Assembly (NCBI GenBank): GCA_029891345.1
Contig: CM057002.1
Coordinates: 62,610,777-62,674,776, forward strand
Length of the DNA: 64,000 nucleotides
Direction: 5' to 3'
DNA from: Dryococelus australis
Taxonomy: Eukaryota > Arthropoda > Insecta > Phasmatodea > Phasmatidae
The position numbers and the translations under genes are program-made. The notes under the pieces are model-generated. The model made no database searches. It had not been told where the DNA came from and was given only the letters and a program-made list of their open reading frames with translations. Within the stretch, counting starts at the first letter, position 1; each line of letters begins with the position of its first letter. Below are positions 32,726 through 44,070 of the stretch, in pieces.

Positions 32726-33424
32726 CTAAGAATTAAAAAAGTATTTAATTTTATTATGGTACTTACAATTATTTAACTTACGAGTCATATATATCTTAAC
32801 AAAACCGTATTCATTATTCCAACATTTTGAACAAGTCTCCCTAAATTTCTCAAACGACATATCACCACCAACAAAATCACTATGAATATGCTTAAGATTT
32901 GTATCATCTTGTCTGAACATGCAAAGAAAATTGGCATTGTCTCTTATAAGCTGCTTAGTTACTTTTGAGTATGTCTGGGCTAAATATAAACAATCAATAT
33001 CTTTGTGTCTACCACGAATAAAGTAATCCCTTACCATATTTTGATTTTCAAGTATGATATCATCGAAAACAACTACAGATTCTTTATGGCATTCATTTAC
33101 ATCAACCATTTCTTCATTTGATAGAAAGAAGTATGCTATCGTTTCATTAAATAATTTTGATGCTACATCTATATATTTCTTTAAATTGATATATTTTGGT
33201 TGGTCCAGACTTTTTGAACATACATAGAGTACCAAATCCAATCATCCCTGAGAATATATAAAATTATCTATCATAAGTGTAGTTTTTCCACAGTTACTAG
33301 GACCCACTATCGAACATATAATATTATTAAGTAATAATTATCCTTGACACTTTGTCGATGCAGTCTTGTCTGGTATTCTTATTTTAATATCCCTGTCTAC
33401 ATGTTTCATGTTTTTCTTACTCAT
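32726..33424 (-). pseudogene. A32/FtsK-HerA-type genome-packaging ATPase, two nonsense mutations
   Basis: From an ATG at 33424 one frame runs 232 codons to 32726 with two internal stops: TAA at 33338-33340 and TGA at 33242-33244. Walker A reads IVGPSNCGKTTL (about 33262-33313). Walker B reads SVVVFDDII (about 33050-33080). It is followed by the sensor/arginine-finger region YLAQTYSKVTKQLIRDN and the C-terminal block FRQDDTNLKHIHSDFVGGDM. This pattern is that of the DNA-packaging ATPases of Polintons, virophages and large DNA viruses, which pump the genome into the capsid. The length is close to the 230-250 residues usual for Polintons and no frameshift is visible, so apart from the two stops the gene is well preserved. 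The second stop separates Walker A from Walker B, so no single product could be active. Confidence 0.9.
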
Positions 33425-33454
33425 TTCTTAATAGATTTTTTCAATAATATAATA

Positions 33455-34187
33455 AATTAGTAAAGTATTCAAAATAACAGATAACAAATCAGTGTTGAAG
33501 AAAAGACTACTTTACCCTTCAGAGATAGAGGTGCACTCATTGACTTTAGTTCAGTTCTATACTACTTATCTAACGCATAACATTATCTCTGGAGAAAATA
33601 AGATATATTTTGTGGGCCAGAATGATATGGAATCAGCAGTTGAAATTCCAGTTGGCCAATATACATTAAAAGATCTTGAGAAAACTATGAAAACGATTTT
33701 TTTTTCATTTAGTGTAGATTCAATGGATGGGAAAGAAAATGATATATCTTTCGAGCTGAATAAAATAACAAACCGAGTGAAAATAAAATGTATGCTTAAA
33801 TTACAGCTTGGAAAATGGGGTTCAATTGGATAACTTTTGGGTTTCGTAGAAAATAAAACTCTGAAAGCAAATGTGGATCATTAATGCGATACAATTCCAA
33901 AATTTGCTCCATTTGAAACAATAAATATACACTGTAATATAGTAAATGGTATGATATTAATACATGATGAATATAATCATAGCGAAACTAATATAATTAC
34001 CACTTTTAAACCAAGAACATCATTTGGATTTGGCGACACGATCTATTACGAACCAGCTTATCCATTATTTTTTCCAGTGCAAACAAATCAAATTATTGAA
34101 ATAATAGTTGAAATTAAGGATGAAAAAGGTAAGTTAAATAACTTTGATTTGTCCGAAAGAACAGTGGTATTAGAGATGAGACCATAG
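33455..34187 (+). pseudogene. Penton-like minor capsid protein (PY-type), two nonsense mutations
   Basis: One frame is open from just after a stop at 33453-33455 through to a TAG at 34185-34187, broken only by stops at 33831-33833 and about 33894-33896. Recognisable blocks are YPSEIEVHSLT near the start, AVEIPVGQYTLKDLE in the middle, FETINIHCNIV, a GDTIYYEP block, and PLFFPVQTNQI near the end, followed by NFDLSERTVVLEMRP. This is the order in the Polinton minor capsid protein, a single jelly-roll that forms the vertices of predicted virions. About 230 codons fits the family. No ATG precedes YPSEIE in frame. The piece beginning at 33492 starts with GTG, and the true start may have been lost. 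It is divergent to the ATPase, with a short shared AT-rich gap that probably held both promoters. Confidence 0.75.
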
Positions 34188-34514
34188 ATATTTTTTTTTG
34201 GGTTGGAAGTATCATATTCTATATATATAATAACTTTAATAGTTTAAAAACTATTAAAGTTTCACGTGATAAAGATGAATAATATTTCTATAGAAAGTGT
34301 AATGAAAGATTCAGAAAAAGAATTCAATGTTTCGACTACTTTAATATGTCGAATTTGGAGATGCGTATCTAAATTTTTAATTAGACTATGTAGTAGCACA
34401 TTGCCGAAGTCAGAGCGATAATCGTGTTTTAATGATTGGATTACCATTAAAACTTTATAGAGATATGAGCACAAATAAAAATCAACTAATGTCTAATTTT
34501 ACGACGACGGTCAT
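34188..34514. other. AT-rich stretch inside the Polinton, no gene recognised
   Basis: A short perfect-looking inverted repeat (ttaatagtttaaaaactattaa) lies at about 34232-34253, directly after the penton-like gene, and could act as a transcription end signal. Beyond it, the plus strand has an open piece beginning MNNISIESVMKDSEKEF and, in another frame, LPLKLYRDMSTNKNQL, but I recognise no family. The minus-strand open frame in the same place (34262-34474) is hydrophobic and probably a shadow. Confidence 0.35.
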
Positions 34515-34823
34515 TTACTCTTTTAAAAACTGAATAGAATGCATTTGTTTAACACCATAATCCACCATTCCATCATATGCAAAACTTATACCTCCACGAT
34601 TAACATCATTTAAAACTGTTTCACTGAAAATCTGTACATATCTGTCTGATAAGGTTACTTTAAAATTTCCAGAAGTAATTATCACTTTGTATCCATGCCG
34701 TGTACCATTTATTTCAGCATGGTTTATGGGATAGGACTGCCCAATTGTAAGTTCGGAAAGTTTATTAAATTGTTTGGTTCCGTTTAATACATTTAGCAAC
34801 TGATCCATCTTTATTATATGCAA
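34515..34823 (-). CDS. Intact 102-aa Polinton-associated protein of unknown function
   Basis: A complete frame from ATG to stop with no lesion, unlike most of its neighbours. The sequence starts MHIIKMDQLLNVLN; a second ATG five codons in (MDQLLNVLNG) may be the real start. It contains a GQSYPINHAE turn, an alternating strand segment (YKVIITSGNFKVTL), then SDRYVQIF and FAYDGMVDYGVK. The pattern recalls a small uncharacterised protein family that I have seen repeatedly in insect Polinton-type DNA, with a strand-rich core like an OB-fold; that fold guess is inference. It is the last gene before the right-end repeats and points inward. Survival of the frame could be chance given its short length, or recent constraint. 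Confidence 0.55.
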   Translation of the reverse strand: MHIIKMDQLLNVLNGTKQFNKLSELTIGQSYPINHAEINGTRHGYKVIITSGNFKVTLSDRYVQIFSETVLNDVNRGGISFAYDGMVDYGVKQMHSIQFLKE

Positions 34824-34845
34824 TATTTTTTTTTACGTTTTCAAA

Positions 34846-35013
34846 TTTTTTGAGCCACTTTTTTGCAACTGCGCCCAAACGCAACTTTTTACGCGTATTT
34901 TTGCAGATGCACTCAAATGCAAAGTTTTACGCAACTTTTGTTCTAAAGACTACGATCTAACCAATCAGAACTTTTTGAGTTACTTTTTTGCAATTGCTCC
35001 CAAACCCAACTTT
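34846..35013. repeat. Subterminal direct repeats at right end of Polinton
   Basis: Two diverged copies of a unit of about 44 bp, starting tttttgag and containing tttttgcaa and cccaaac, lie at 34846-34890 and 34972-35013, 126 bases apart. A shorter related piece (cactcaaatgcaaag) lies between them. Polinton termini often contain such short repeats within long inverted repeats. The matching left end is not in the window, so the exact border (about 35056) is an estimate. Confidence 0.5.
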
Positions 35014-35056
35014 GAGCCATTTTTTTTTTGCGTTTGAGCTCAAATCGGCATTTCTG

Positions 35057-37910
35057 TACTACTGATACTGATTTTCCAACGGTACCCTACTTGTTGCAAA
35101 ATTATTACGCCAAATTTTAGGCTTTCACTGATTCGCGAACAGGTACACTGACCACGGTTAAGTCTAACTTGCAGGTAATTGAACTCGCTAAAATTTCCTG
35201 GCGCTATTGATAGGCGTGGTACAGGGAAATAAAATGAGAATATTTCGCTTGCAGACTTACGTCTGGAAATTCAACGCGTTCGCGGTCAGGTTGCACTGGA
35301 AACGCCTGCCAATACGCGAATATCCGCACGCCAGAGTCAAGTCCTTTACTGCAATATACAGTAAACCATACTGCTCGTTTCGGGATAGACATTAGTTTCA
35401 TTGAAACAAATACAGAGGCGGTCGGCTTTCTGACGGCCACGACCTGGGGAGTTGCGTTGCTTTCATCACGTACTAAATGTATGTCTGCTACGGTCATGTG
35501 TAATGCTTAGTCATGGCTGAGGGAAAATTAAAACATTTTGTTATCAAACAGATCTAATGTTTGTATTATAGATAAGACAATAATCACGCTATGCTGTACC
35601 TAGTGCAACTTCCTGCAGCAAAAAATATTATTAATAATAATAATATTTACGTGACGCTGAACCGCCTGATATATCTGCAATCATTACTGCACTTGAATTG
35701 CAGTACGATTACTTTGAGAGGCGTTGTGGGTCACATTCTTCAAAGTACTACATACTCTCAATGCTGAACCCCTACAGTTTGTGACGTGTATTTGTGGATG
35801 AAAGATGTTTATTAAGTCCCATGCACAATACTCTAATGCGTTTAAATAGTTATAGAATGACTCAGTATGTTACAAAACGTTCTCTCCCTCTCTCTCTCTC
35901 TCCATTTATCTTAATCATCCATAAATTATTTTAAAGTATTGAATTAGTTCAGCTATATGATTATACACATTATACTTCCATGCCGAATTCAGCTATTTAA
36001 GATACATAGTAGTATGACTTTAATATTTACGCAAGTCTGCTAATGTTTTCTAGTAATCCAACTGATGAATGTATATACTATTGGCTCTGACTTCTCCGGG
36101 GGGGATTGGGGGGGGGGTGTGGATTGGCAAAGGTTATGGAATGTGACTTAGTGACACTTCCTAATAGCACTGGGTCAATTTATCCGAGTTTACGGGTGGA
36201 GTCGGGAATACACGACATAGTCCAACTTCTGCACACACTATACAATTTCCGTCAAATTACGATCGAAAAAGTGTCAGAAAAATTTGTCCGTAAGTATTCG
36301 CAAAGCATAAATTTCGCGGAGATTTTTGCCTGAATTAACGGAGAGCATTATGTAAATCTCCCAGTTTTATTTATTTTTTACTGCATTCGTGTTTTTATGA
36401 AGTGGCATTACAAAACACGTTTATTCTTGTTACGCGGATACTCCACTTGTAAAAATATAGACTGAAGTCATTTCGCTTTAGAGTGATAATTGAACATGGC
36501 CAAGGATTCTATAAAGGCTGAAAACAATAACATTCACCCATCGGTGGTACACACTGCTTGTGTTGAATAACTATTTTTCACATTTAAGTTATATATAAAT
36601 ATTTTAGTTTACTATGTGACTGAAGATGTTGAAAAGTTGCCGACAGGTAGATCTAAGATCTTACTTCTTGTGACCAGTGGCGCTTATTCCATAGACGCAA
36701 GGTACATATTGCAAATGTTCGACTCTTTATAGTTTCTGCCTTAACTTTACACACATTTAATTCTGAGTTTCCTGTTTCCGAGCCGAGAAACAGAGTTTTG
36801 GTAGTTCCCGTACTGTACACGCATTGCGCTGCTATCTAGTATTCATTTCCCCAAATAGGAGCGACTAGCGATGAATCGAACTCACAAGTAACCACATGCC
36901 ACTCGCTCGAGGGTAAGCAGTCGTTCTGTTTACGTCATCCAGTCCTACATTGTTCCTTGGAAAGTGGATGAAAGTGCTCGGGAAAACGGGAGTTTTCTTA
37001 CAATTTGTAACATGCTCCCTAAATAATATTCAGTTTAATTATTTTTACATTAATTTCGTTTCCGTTTTTATAACTAATGCTAGGTAACATGAAACGGTAA
37101 ATACACGTGGTGGGTAAGCAGAGTTGGAAGTTGCGTTTGTTAGTAGAAATTGCAAATAGAACCCCAGCCCTGCACTAGAAAGACTGAGTGTTAAACACGC
37201 GACCTTCTGAAGCGTAAGTTCTAATTTCATTTAAGTAAATGTTATCTAAAAGACTCAAATATACGCGGAGACATTACATTGCTTACCCTGTAAAAAAAAA
37301 CCTGCTACACGCCGCTGCTTAAAACAGTTGAAGTTTCAGGTGTAGGTGGAGCGAGTATCCTAATTGCCATAGGAATTATCATTTCCGTACCACAACGGCC
37401 AATAAAACTCTGTACATCAACATTATTTCTCGTTCCGGACACTCGAAGCTACGAGAAAACCATTGATACTCCACTTTCTTTACTGCATGCTGATCAATTA
37501 CTTTTTTCCATCCTTACGGGTTGCGCTTTCTTGTGTTAATTACAAATTCCTGTAAATATTTCAGTTAACTTACGTTAATTCCAACGGCGTGTTTAGTTCC
37601 TCCAGAGTCGACCGGCCAGATTTGACGACGAAAGTCGAGCAGTATCCCCCGCCCCGCGTTGGCGAAGCATGGGACGTAAAAGACGAGAATTGATAGCTCG
37701 CGAAGACGGCGGACATGACCGTTACTTCCGCGTCGGCGGGCCACGACGTCCATTTCCGCCTCTTGATTTTTACAGCCGGTACTTCGGACGTATTCACGGT
37801 TGAAATTCAAATACTGCTGCGTTTTGAGCGCGTAACACGTTTTGCCCCGTGGCGTTATTGTCGCGCGTGGCAGTGTCAAGGACGAGTCCCAGACATGACA
37901 ATAGGCTATG
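35057..37910. other. No gene recognised; CpG-rich block at 37580-37890
   Basis: Mostly AT-rich, with a tctctc run at 35881-35903 and a G-run at 36100-36118. The end is a CpG-rich block with overlapping open frames on both strands (104 aa minus, 66 aa plus) and no recognisable domain; it stops exactly where a MITE of family C begins. Confidence 0.35.
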
Positions 37911-38189
37911 ACTAAAGACCAGAGAAATTCGCGAGTTCAACGACCCGTGGGCTAAACTTCACAGTCTTATGTTCTCTCATACAGATATCAATTCTTTATT
38001 GGTCGATCGTTACGGAAGTAAAGGACGGTGGTTGGGCGCACAATTTATTGAATGTTTGTTATTGGCTCATTTATTTCCAGGAGGTGTCAAACAACACGTC
38101 GACCAGTTACAAACGTAACATGAACGCACGTGTGTGTGAATTCCAACTTGCCTAGAAATGAACCCGCGAAATTCTCGGGTCTCTAGTTA
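37911..38189 (+). mobile_element. MITE family C (copy 2)
   Basis: Left actaaagaccagagaaattc and right gaaattctcgggtctctagt are inverted repeats. The word tatgact stands at both borders (37907-37913 and 38188-38194), either a target duplication or part of the termini. The body matches 2609-2868, with about 15 extra bases (acatgaacgcacgtg) near 38119. Confidence 0.85.
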
Positions 38190-38321
38190 TGACTGTGGGG
38201 ACCCAAGAATATCGACGTCCCAAATAGAATGCCTAGAGCAGTGGTTCGCAAACTTTACTTCACCACGGAGCACTACACGCTAGAAGAAACACTTTGCTTG
38301 CTGCAGTCGGGTCGCGGCGTG

Positions 38322-38400
38322 GTTCTGCCCTCATAGCTCAGGGGCAGGGTGGTCGACTTGTAGTCGAAGGTTCGAGAGTTTACGCCCCGGTTACTCCGCG
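38322..38400 (+). repeat. tRNA-like sequence, possibly a SINE head
   Basis: A-box-like catagctcaggggcaggg, an anticodon-stem-like gtcgacttgtagtcgaa and gttcgagagttta with a weak B box suggest a decayed threonine-type tRNA-like head. The acceptor stem does not pair well, so it is not called a tRNA gene. Confidence 0.35.
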
Positions 38401-38551
38401 GCAGACTTTCAGTTCGCATGTCTCGGACATGTGTACTGTGAATTTGCCATCAAGTCGGTCTAATTTGAGCTCGTCACACGTCACAAACACACCCTGTCAA
38501 ACGTCATACATGCTCTTTCCAACGGCAGATGTATTGGTCAATACGTCAATA

Positions 38552-38800
38552 CGGCGATGTAGTGGTTAGACTAATCGTCCCTCACCTTTGCGAACCGGGT
38601 TCGATCCCCCGTGACGTCGCTCCTGGATTTTCGCACCTGGGAATCGTGCCGGACGGTGCCGCTGGTCGGCGGGTTTTCTCTGGAATCTCCCGTTTCCTCC
38701 CGCCCTTGTATTCCGGCGCTCCTCCATACTCACGTCACTTCTCCCTCATCAGGTCTCAAGACCTCGCTGTTAAGAGCCGCCCAAATCTCTTCACTCCACA
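38552..38800 (+). mobile_element. tRNA-derived SINE, family 1 (copy 5)
   Basis: Near-complete copy: A box tgtagtggttagactaat, B box cgggttcgatccc, then gaatcgtgccggacggtgcc, ccgctggtcggcgggtttt, and the tail aagagccgcccaaatctct. One of the best matches to the family. Confidence 0.88.
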
Positions 38801-39840
38801 CCATCTTTTGCTGCAGCTTGCGATTTGTGATTGCAAAGACAATTTTTCGATTAAACAGGTTTGCAATAAATCATAATTTGTTTGACGTATTTATTAATGG
38901 CAGCGGTAACGTTGCATTATTGTTATAATGAGTGCGCAGTACTCTTTGTAGTAGAATTGCTCGATTTTCAAGGTTAAATCAATCTGGCAAAGACCTAAGA
39001 GATCCGTTATTTGTTAACTTTTCATTTATTAATTTTTGTTGCGTTCTAAGAACTAGAATGTTCGAAAAAAAAAAGTTTAACACCATTTACTTGTTTTTTA
39101 TTGGCGTACAAAAATATCTATATTCTGTAAATGGAACAACATCATCATATGAGATTTTGTCTTCGTCATAAAGAAATGTTCTATTGCCATTAAACAAAAT
39201 AAATGAATAAAACATAAGAACAACCACCATAAGTTGTTTTAACCTACATTTGGAATTTAAAAAAAAAATATTTTGTGTCTGTGGACAAAACAGTCTCAAA
39301 GAAATTCTTTACTTTACTATATACAAAAAGTTTTGCACACATTATATATATTTTTTACAGTTTAGTTGTAGACTCTCAGCCTAACACGAGCAACCTACAC
39401 TTTGTCTTTCCAACAAGTACCAAGTTTTTGATATAACTGGTTATCTTCCTAATAATACACATTATCATAATAAGCATTTATCATTACCGTCGTAAAAATG
39501 TGATATTATAAATGTTTTACTGTGGAAAAGTATCAGGCATGCTTCCAAACCAACACAATTTGATGCGTCTATAATCATTCCTCCCACATTTTCCCACTAT
39601 GTAGGTATTATTGCAACTAGCGAGGAGGCACATTCAACTGACAAACGTTGTTTAAGTCAATAGCAACAATATTGTTTCGCTTTGCCTTGGTACCCACGAA
39701 AGTCATCGGAAACTGCACGGCCCTTTCCCTTCCTCGCCTCTTCTCCATTTGCCAAATTATTGTTCTTGATGGTTTAGCCTAACGAATATTTGGCACTTCT
39801 CACTTTGCCAGCAAGGAGCATGGAGGGAGCGAATATGTCG
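38801..39840. other. No feature recognised
   Basis: AT-rich non-coding DNA. Confidence 0.4.
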
Positions 39841-40096
39841 AGTGGAGTAGAGAGATTTGGGATGATTCTTTATATCGAGGTCTTAGATGAGGGTGAAGTG
39901 AGGTACGGAGCAGCACCGGAATACAAAGGCGGGGCGAACGGGAGATCCACGAGGAAACCCCGCCGACCAGCGGAAACGTCCGGTACGATTCCCACATGCG
40001 AACATTCGGTGATCAGGCCGGGATCAGGCCGGGGATTGAACCCGGGTCGCTTTGGTGGGAGGCGGGCAGGCTAACCGCTCAGCCACCATGGCCCCC
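39841..40096 (-). mobile_element. tRNA-derived SINE, family 1 (copy 6)
   Basis: Minus-strand copy with head gccatggtggctgagcggtt and B box gggttcaatcccc. A short internal duplication (gatcaggccgg twice at 40011-40032) lies next to the B box. Its head directly abuts a MITE A fragment at 40098. Confidence 0.85.
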
Positions 40097-40097
40097 G

Positions 40098-40215
40098 CCA
40101 ACTTGACTGGACGCTTGCCAGCCAGAGTACTAGTTGAAATACATGCAGGTAGGAAAAGTGACATTTTTCGAATGTAAGATTTCAAAAGTGTTCAAATAGA
40201 CGTGAACAGTCTATA
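40098..40215 (-). mobile_element. MITE family A right-part fragment
   Basis: Keeps ccaacttgactggacgc, atgcaggtaggaaaagtgac, and the terminus tttcaaaagtgttcaaatag followed by acgtgaacagtct. The left part is missing; the break coincides with the neighbouring SINE, suggesting one inserted into the other or a shared deletion point. Confidence 0.75.
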
Positions 40216-40984
40216 GTAGAAAAGTCTTCAGAATGTATCTGACACTAGTGTAGGTACATACGTGTCTCGTCCATGACTATCTGCACGACCTTGAAGCCAC
40301 TGCGTTGATGAAAAAGAATGATGTTTGGGAAAGGTGGAATGGCAAGTGATGCACATACATATAGAAGCTACTCTTGATATTCGCTGAGAAGTACCTACTG
40401 TCTTTAGGCTGCTACCCGTCGTAAAATACATTATTTAATATTCGTACGAATTACTCTTCAACCTGTACACATTACTTACAAGTGCTACTTCCTCGCACCT
40501 CATATACTTGCATAATGGCATGCCAAAATTTAATTTTAGTTTTTCCTGAATGTACAAAGAGTAAAAACTAATTGACCGAAACGAAATATTTCAAATTGAA
40601 ATATGGCATCAGTACCATTGGTTACTTCAAGAAATCTTTAAAGTCACGCTATGAAATTTTTCTTTTGTAATTTTTTAAATATTGCATATAATGACATTTT
40701 TGTATGTTCTTTATTTTTAGCAGTATGTGCTTTTTAGGAAAATTAATTTTGCAAAAAATACCTTAAAATGTACATTTGAGACAACTCCATCGGAAACTAT
40801 GTGATTTGTTGTCACTTGTCCCGCCCCGTTAAACACATCAACATACGGAGTACGTTTCTGCATACACAGAAAATTACTGGAAGTTCATCGATTGAAAATT
40901 ACATTTGGGTCTTATTAAAAATACCTAAAACTTACTTAAATTAAAACCTGGTTGCACATTTATAAACTGGAACTACGCACGGCG
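40216..40984. other. No feature recognised
   Basis: AT-rich non-coding DNA. Confidence 0.4.
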
Positions 40985-41600
40985 CCCACGCAACAGGTTT
41001 TCTGTGGCTGGCTCCTGCGAGTGTTGCTCAGCATCGTGCGAGGCAAGGTGCAGAGCGACCTCGGCCAGCCGAGCCTTGTTTCAAATAACACATACCGGGG
41101 GATTTGGCGCGAGGTCAGGAAGGTACTATATAAGCTCAGAGCAATGGCGGCTCTGGACGCCATCTTGCCAGCTGCTGCCGGAGGCTCTACCCGAGGACAA
41201 CGAGACGAGAGGACCGCAGCCCATGGTCCGCCTTCGACGCCTGACGAGCCCGCTGTCGAAAGAGCTGCTGCGAGAGGGTATTTATCAAATCCATGTTAGG
41301 GCAACTTAAGGCATTCTAGGGCGTGGTACTTGTGACGGCTTTAAGCTCCCTCTGAGCATGGTTCGCCTCAATTACGTTATGCTACCTTGAGCTTGATTAA
41401 GGGCATCAGCATTCCTTGTGAAACATAACTGTCGAGATATATTTGCTACTTGTAACTGCATTGCTGTATAACCTATTTGGAGATTGAGATGCCTACTTGA
41501 TGCATAATTGTAAAATTATCATTTAATAAAAGTAGTCTTTTGTATCCTTTGAGATACTCTTGTTCCCTCTTGTTAATGCTTGTCCTGATTCATCCTCAGG
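40985..41600 (+). mobile_element. LTR-like segment (TATA box and polyadenylation signal)
   Basis: A GC-rich upstream part with a TATA box in actatataagctc (41125-41137) is followed about 400 bases later by an aataaa signal (41525-41530) and a T-rich end. This U3-R-U5-like order fits a retrotransposon LTR, and a possible primer-binding region lies near 41598. No gag or pol frame follows, so a solo LTR is the likeliest reading. Alternatively it is a small host promoter plus terminal exon. The open frames within (115 and 101 aa) have no recognisable domain. Confidence 0.4.
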
Positions 41601-44070
41601 ACAGGTCACAGCAAGGTGTAGGTCATGGCTCGCTTGTTACTGCCAGGGGTAGAACAGGCAGCCGCATACGACCGTCGTGGAACGCTGGTGATCTTTCCCC
41701 GCCGACTGGCGGGTGTGACGTCACGCTGCTCCCTGGGCACTGCGCAGCTCAAAGTGAGGTTCTTTCCGCTGATGTGTGATGCAGTGCTCACCATATTTGG
41801 ACCTTTTTGAAGAAAACGACAGTGATAGGCTGGAGAAATGAAGATCCCCCTAGGCCTAATTGATTTCTCAACACCCCAGTTCCAAGAAAATGTATGCCGT
41901 TGCCATATTTGGTAACAAACACCTCTATCGATTGATTTATTAAAAAAAAAAAATGAAATATTGTGTTTCTATTGGGGAATTAATTCTTCTCACCCGCTAA
42001 CATTTAATTGAGATTGTCTTGTATATATACCTGCTGTAAATGTTCAGTCGAGGTCAGATGTTTGGCCTCGAGGGAGCATTCATCACCTAAGGTATGTATT
42101 GGTAAACAACGTCAAACTTTAAAATGGCAGGCTCTTAAAGCAATGAAATGTAATGACATCATTTTGACGTAAGGGTAGGTGTCTGAAATGGCTTACATTT
42201 TCAATATTTGAGCTATTTGCACATACTGATTTCTGAAGAAATCTGCCAGCGACTTAGATTTTTCAATTAAAATGGTTTTGTTAACAGTCGCTTGGAGCAG
42301 GACGCTAGGGGTTTTCACATATAAATTTTCTCTTTGAGGTTAAGGCTGCTACTTACAAGCAGTTGCCTCACGTCACTTTTGGACATGAGGATAATAAAAA
42401 CTGCATTTGTAATGTAAAAGTTTTAAAAGGCAGGCATGTCAACTTAGGCTTGAGTTACAATTTTATTTAGGGTCTTTGCTCTTGTTTGAAATTAAATCGT
42501 TCGATATAAAACGGCAAACATAAAATTACAAACAGAACCACAATTTTTAATAAGGACCTTCTGCTCTAGTTATGTACAGTTCAACTAAGAGAGATAATTA
42601 CAGGTGTCATTGTAACCCTAATGAACCGAGTTTTTATGACTGGACTTTGTGGGATGGCCTGTTAGCCAGAAGTTCTGGCAAGTTAAAAGTATAAAAGTTT
42701 ACAACACTTTCAAATCTTTTATGAAAGTTGTGTGGTTTTAACCAGAAGAAATATACTGTTTGATGATGCAGCTTTAATGTACTTGAAATATTTCCAGTTT
42801 ATTATGGATGGAAAAATAATTGTCCAGTATTTAGCTGTGTTTGGCAGTAGAGTTTGTTGTAATATTTTTATCTTGTTCTTATGCCAACTTTTTTCCTTAA
42901 TGGAAAAAGTACTAAATGTTTCTGAAAATTTGATGGAGAACTCTCTCCCTCCCTCCCTCCCTCCCTCCCTCCCTCTATATATATATTTGGAACAAAATGT
43001 TATAATTAAAATGCAAACAAACAAATGAAAAGAATGAATAAAAATTGTAGATATGCATACTTCATTACATTCTGTGTAGTTTTGAAATTTCACTTAATAA
43101 TTGTCCTTAACTGCTTAACGGATTTTTACACTGCTGGCACTTTGTGCCATTTTCTGGTTCAGACTTTTCAGCTGGGATTTGTAGTAATTCCAGCTTGCTG
43201 CGTCCTTGGGCTCAAGGGCGTAGCAAAGGTCTGACATTTTTTCTGCCAACCTTGTTAAATTTTTTGTATACGCTTTTGATTATTTTATTAATTTTGTAAA
43301 ACACTAAAATTATGATGTTTACATGCCATAATGCAAATATCATGTGATCTAAATTTTTTTAATGCCAGGAAACAGTGCTTACGAGTAAATTTTTCAAGTT
43401 GAATAGTGTAACGTACAAATACGAATATTATGAATTTTTATTTACTAACCGCTCGACATGCCTCCTTTGTTAAATGCTCCCCTATAACAAATCGCGACTA
43501 CTTTGCAACGTGCCTCAACTCCGCTTTATATGTTTTCCTGCAAAATCAACGAACAATCCCCACGGAAGTAGAGCTACAGAGTTAGGAGAAATCATCGCTG
43601 CAAAATGAAATATATTAAATGTTTATATCCGAAAAACACACTTCCCGTTCATTTGCAATATTATTTTATAAATATTTGCAGTTTATAAAAGTGATTTACG
43701 AATAAGAAGTTATAGTTTTGTTTTACTAGCTTTTTTTACTGTGTATATACAAGAACAAAAAGTCAAATAAATTTTGTAATGAAACGGAATTCGTACACAA
43801 ACCAATATAGCGATAGCGTTCTTGATTCAAGCTAATATATTTTGAAGAATTTCTTGACTTGTTATCATTTCATCAGGTTTCAGCTTTTGCTGAGTTTAGT
43901 GACACATTTGAAATCAGGGCGAATAAAGCAGAGAACCGTAGACAAATAGGAATTTACACTCACACATTTATCCGAAACTCAACCCCGTTACCCCCACGGC
44001 TTAAGCCGGCAAATAACCTTCTACTTTATAGAGGTCGTGCTACACAACTTAGCAGTTTCAGACAAAGTAT
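41601..44070. other. No gene recognised; microsatellite at 42943-42986
   Basis: After a GC-rich 200 bases the region is AT-rich. It contains a (ccct)n run at 42943-42974 followed by (ta)n to 42986. Frames of up to 124 residues (42719-43093) span the microsatellite and are not convincing. Confidence 0.4.

Larger units (their letters stand above)
28380..35056. mobile_element. Decayed Polinton/Maverick element (truncated)
   Basis: This segment holds the diagnostic Polinton gene set: retroviral-type integrase, adenain-like protease, FtsK/A32-type packaging ATPase, penton-like and major-capsid-like proteins, plus a zinc-ribbon protein and a PLA2-like protein known from arthropod copies. Genes lie on both strands in blocks, as in known Polintons. 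Base composition is clearly more AT-rich than the flanking CpG-containing DNA. Nearly every gene has stops or frameshifts. Protein-primed DNA polymerase B is absent and the capsid gene is cut off at the left edge, so about 6.7 kb remains of an element usually 15-20 kb long. The left terminal repeat is missing; possible right-end subterminal repeats are at 34846-35013. I infer an old, immobile copy in a host chromosome. An alternative is an endogenised relative such as a virophage or adintovirus, but the gene set fits Polintons best. Confidence 0.9.

Noticed and set aside
38322-38400. Possible tRNA-Thr gene
   Set aside because: The anticodon arm is suggestive, but the acceptor and T stems do not pair convincingly; it is kept as a tRNA-like repeat.
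42719-43093. 124-residue minus-strand frame
   Set aside because: It spans a CCCT/TA microsatellite (giving a GREGGREGG-like stretch) and has no recognisable domain.
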